Assembly (NCBI GenBank): GCA_051208045.1
Contig: JBPJFY010000001.1
Location: forward strand, 620,001-684,000
Direction of reading: 5' to 3'
DNA from: LZORAL124-50-18 sp051208045
GTDB lineage: Bacteria; Pseudomonadota; Gammaproteobacteria; Pseudomonadales; Oleiphilaceae
Length of the DNA stretch: 64,000 nt
In this document: piece by piece, positions 63,277 to 64,000 of the stretch
Layout of the letters: each line of letters opens with the position of its first letter
Numbering within the stretch: the stretch's first letter is position 1
Program-made: the position numbers and the translations under genes
Notes under the pieces: generated by a model
Seen by the model: only the letters and a program-made list of their open reading frames with translations
Told to the model about the DNA's origin: nothing
The model's database searches: none

Positions 63277-63355
63277 GTGGTGTCGTGCCGTGATGAGTCT
63301 ATTTCGGGTCAACGTTAAATTAACAAAGTTTCATGCTACCCTTGGGAAAGATAGC

Positions 63356-63386
63356 TTGACCTGTGTGCAACACCCAGTACTAGTAT
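63356..63386 (+). promoter_or_regulatory. MerR-type promoter 3 of the copper island
   Basis: TTGACC (63356-63361) and TAGTAT (63381-63386) with a 19-bp spacer beginning TGTGTG, almost the same as promoter 1. The -10 overlaps an in-frame ATG at 63385, so the following gene must start further downstream. Confidence 0.7.
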
Positions 63387-63429
63387 GAAGATAACAGCAA
63401 ATGGTTTATCTACAAATGGCGAGTGTACC

Positions 63430-63801
63430 ATGTTTGTGATGTTGCGAAATCAAATGAGAAAAAGAAGCAAGACAATGGGCTTTGCCCTTGTCCTTCTGCT
63501 CTTTTCCATGTTGACGACGACATCCGCCATGGGAGCCATGGGCAACCTGATGAGCTCGGTGAGCGTTTCCATGGAAAGTGGGACGGGGCATGTCAGCGAT
63601 GCTGTTTGTGCAGGAGACAGGGAAGCACAGTTAGGCCATCACGGCGTGTGTGGTAGCTGCATTATGTGCGTGTTTGTTGTTCCTCCTAACGTGGCTATGT
63701 CGATCGATACCGCGCCGGTGGCCTTTACACCAGAGTTTTATGTCCCTGCGATTGGGCATTATCAAACCCTCTTTAAACCCCCCAAATCTACTTCTTTGTA
63801 A
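63430..63801 (+). CDS. Second small Cys/His membrane protein of the copper island
   Basis: 123 residues from ATG 63430; ATGs at 63439, 63454 and 63475 are in frame and the exact start is uncertain. A hydrophobic N-terminal segment (GFALVLLLFSML) is followed by GHVSDAVCAGD and HHGVCGSCIMCVFVV, a Cys-rich part beside a second hydrophobic stretch. It shares its plan with the DUF2946-like first gene of the island, including a Pro-rich ending. Probably a periplasmic/membrane copper-binding protein. Confidence 0.65.
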   Translation: MFVMLRNQMRKRSKTMGFALVLLLFSMLTTTSAMGAMGNLMSSVSVSMESGTGHVSDAVCAGDREAQLGHHGVCGSCIMCVFVVPPNVAMSIDTAPVAFTPEFYVPAIGHYQTLFKPPKSTSL

Positions 63802-63858
63802 ATACGATTTGTCATTTTTATTTCAAAGTATTTTAAGTCGATATTCGAGGGTTTTATC

Positions 63859-64000
63859 ATGAAAACGTTAATTGCTATTGTTGCAGCAGCTACAGTGTTC
63901 AGTGCAAGTGCCATCGCTGGTGAAGGTGGTAAACTTTGGGAGAAAAAAGCGGAATTGCAGGAAAGTATTATCAACATGCACCTGCATGAAGCCACCGCAG
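63859..64000 (+). CDS. Exported protein, 3' end beyond the window
   Basis: An ATG at 63859 opens a frame that reaches the window edge (47 codons). It starts with a clear signal peptide (MKTLIAIVAAATVFSASA, cleavage near AIA-GEG) followed by a helical segment rich in charged residues. Too little is visible to name it. Confidence 0.6.
   Translation, partial: MKTLIAIVAAATVFSASAIAGEGGKLWEKKAELQESIINMHLHEATA

Overview
The window is chromosomal DNA from a gammaproteobacterium, most likely a marine Pseudomonas/Marinobacter/Hahella-like organism. The evidence is the gene orders prkB / speD / OsmC-type / vfr(crp), aroQ-prmA-DUF3426-dusB-fis-purH-purD, 6S RNA beside zapA and fau, and ygfB-pepP-ubiH-ubiI, together with a CRP protein that looks like Pseudomonas Vfr. 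No tRNA, rRNA, insertion sequence, prophage or CRISPR array is visible. No genus can be named from the sequence alone.

Layout. 1-4.6 kb: a truncated AAA ATPase, phosphoribulokinase-like prkB, speD, an OsmC-family gene and vfr. 4.6-14 kb: signalling (Cache diguanylate cyclase, CpxA/CpxR with a divergent CpxP/Spy-like gene and a CpxR-box-like repeat), a DAHP synthase preceded by what looks like a complete Phe-responsive transcription attenuator, an unknown 349-residue protein and a chemoreceptor. 14-24 kb: carbonic anhydrase and the purD-purH-fis-dusB-DUF3426-prmA-aroQ block, in which accBC, often present between aroQ and prmA, is absent. 22-27 kb: a REC-GGDEF protein, a LapD-like degenerate GGDEF/EAL receptor and a DUF2333 protein. 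27-32 kb: two nitrate/nitrite transporters and a PP2C-Ser/Thr kinase fusion, with an ANR/FNR-like box. 32-43 kb: housekeeping genes (ppa, an acyl-CoA dehydrogenase, rpiA, ilvA, a putative small membrane peptide, fau, 6S RNA, zapA, a ZapB-like gene, ygfB, pepP, ubiH, ubiI).

43-49.6 kb is accessory: an unrecognised helical protein next to an RTX-like beta-roll protein whose ribosome-binding region is a hexanucleotide repeat, a DUF4399 protein, a TetR/acyl-CoA dehydrogenase pair with two matching operators, and a PEP-CTERM protein. 49.6-64 kb is a large copper (and probably silver) resistance island: a DUF2946-like gene, cusC, cusB carrying two fused CusF domains, cusF, cusA, a PII-like gene, a His/Met-rich cupredoxin lipoprotein, a MerR regulator, copA, a second cupredoxin, a DUF2933 gene broken by one in-frame TGA, an isoprenylcysteine-methyltransferase-like membrane protein, two c-type cytochrome lipoproteins and a second small Cys/His protein. 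Three MerR-type promoters with 19-bp spacers share the core TTGACCTGTG and tie the island into one probable regulon.

The strongest leads are the DAHP-synthase attenuator, the copper regulon with its CusB-CusF-CusF fusion, PII partner and DUF2933/methyltransferase/cytochrome tail, and the helical-protein/beta-roll pair.
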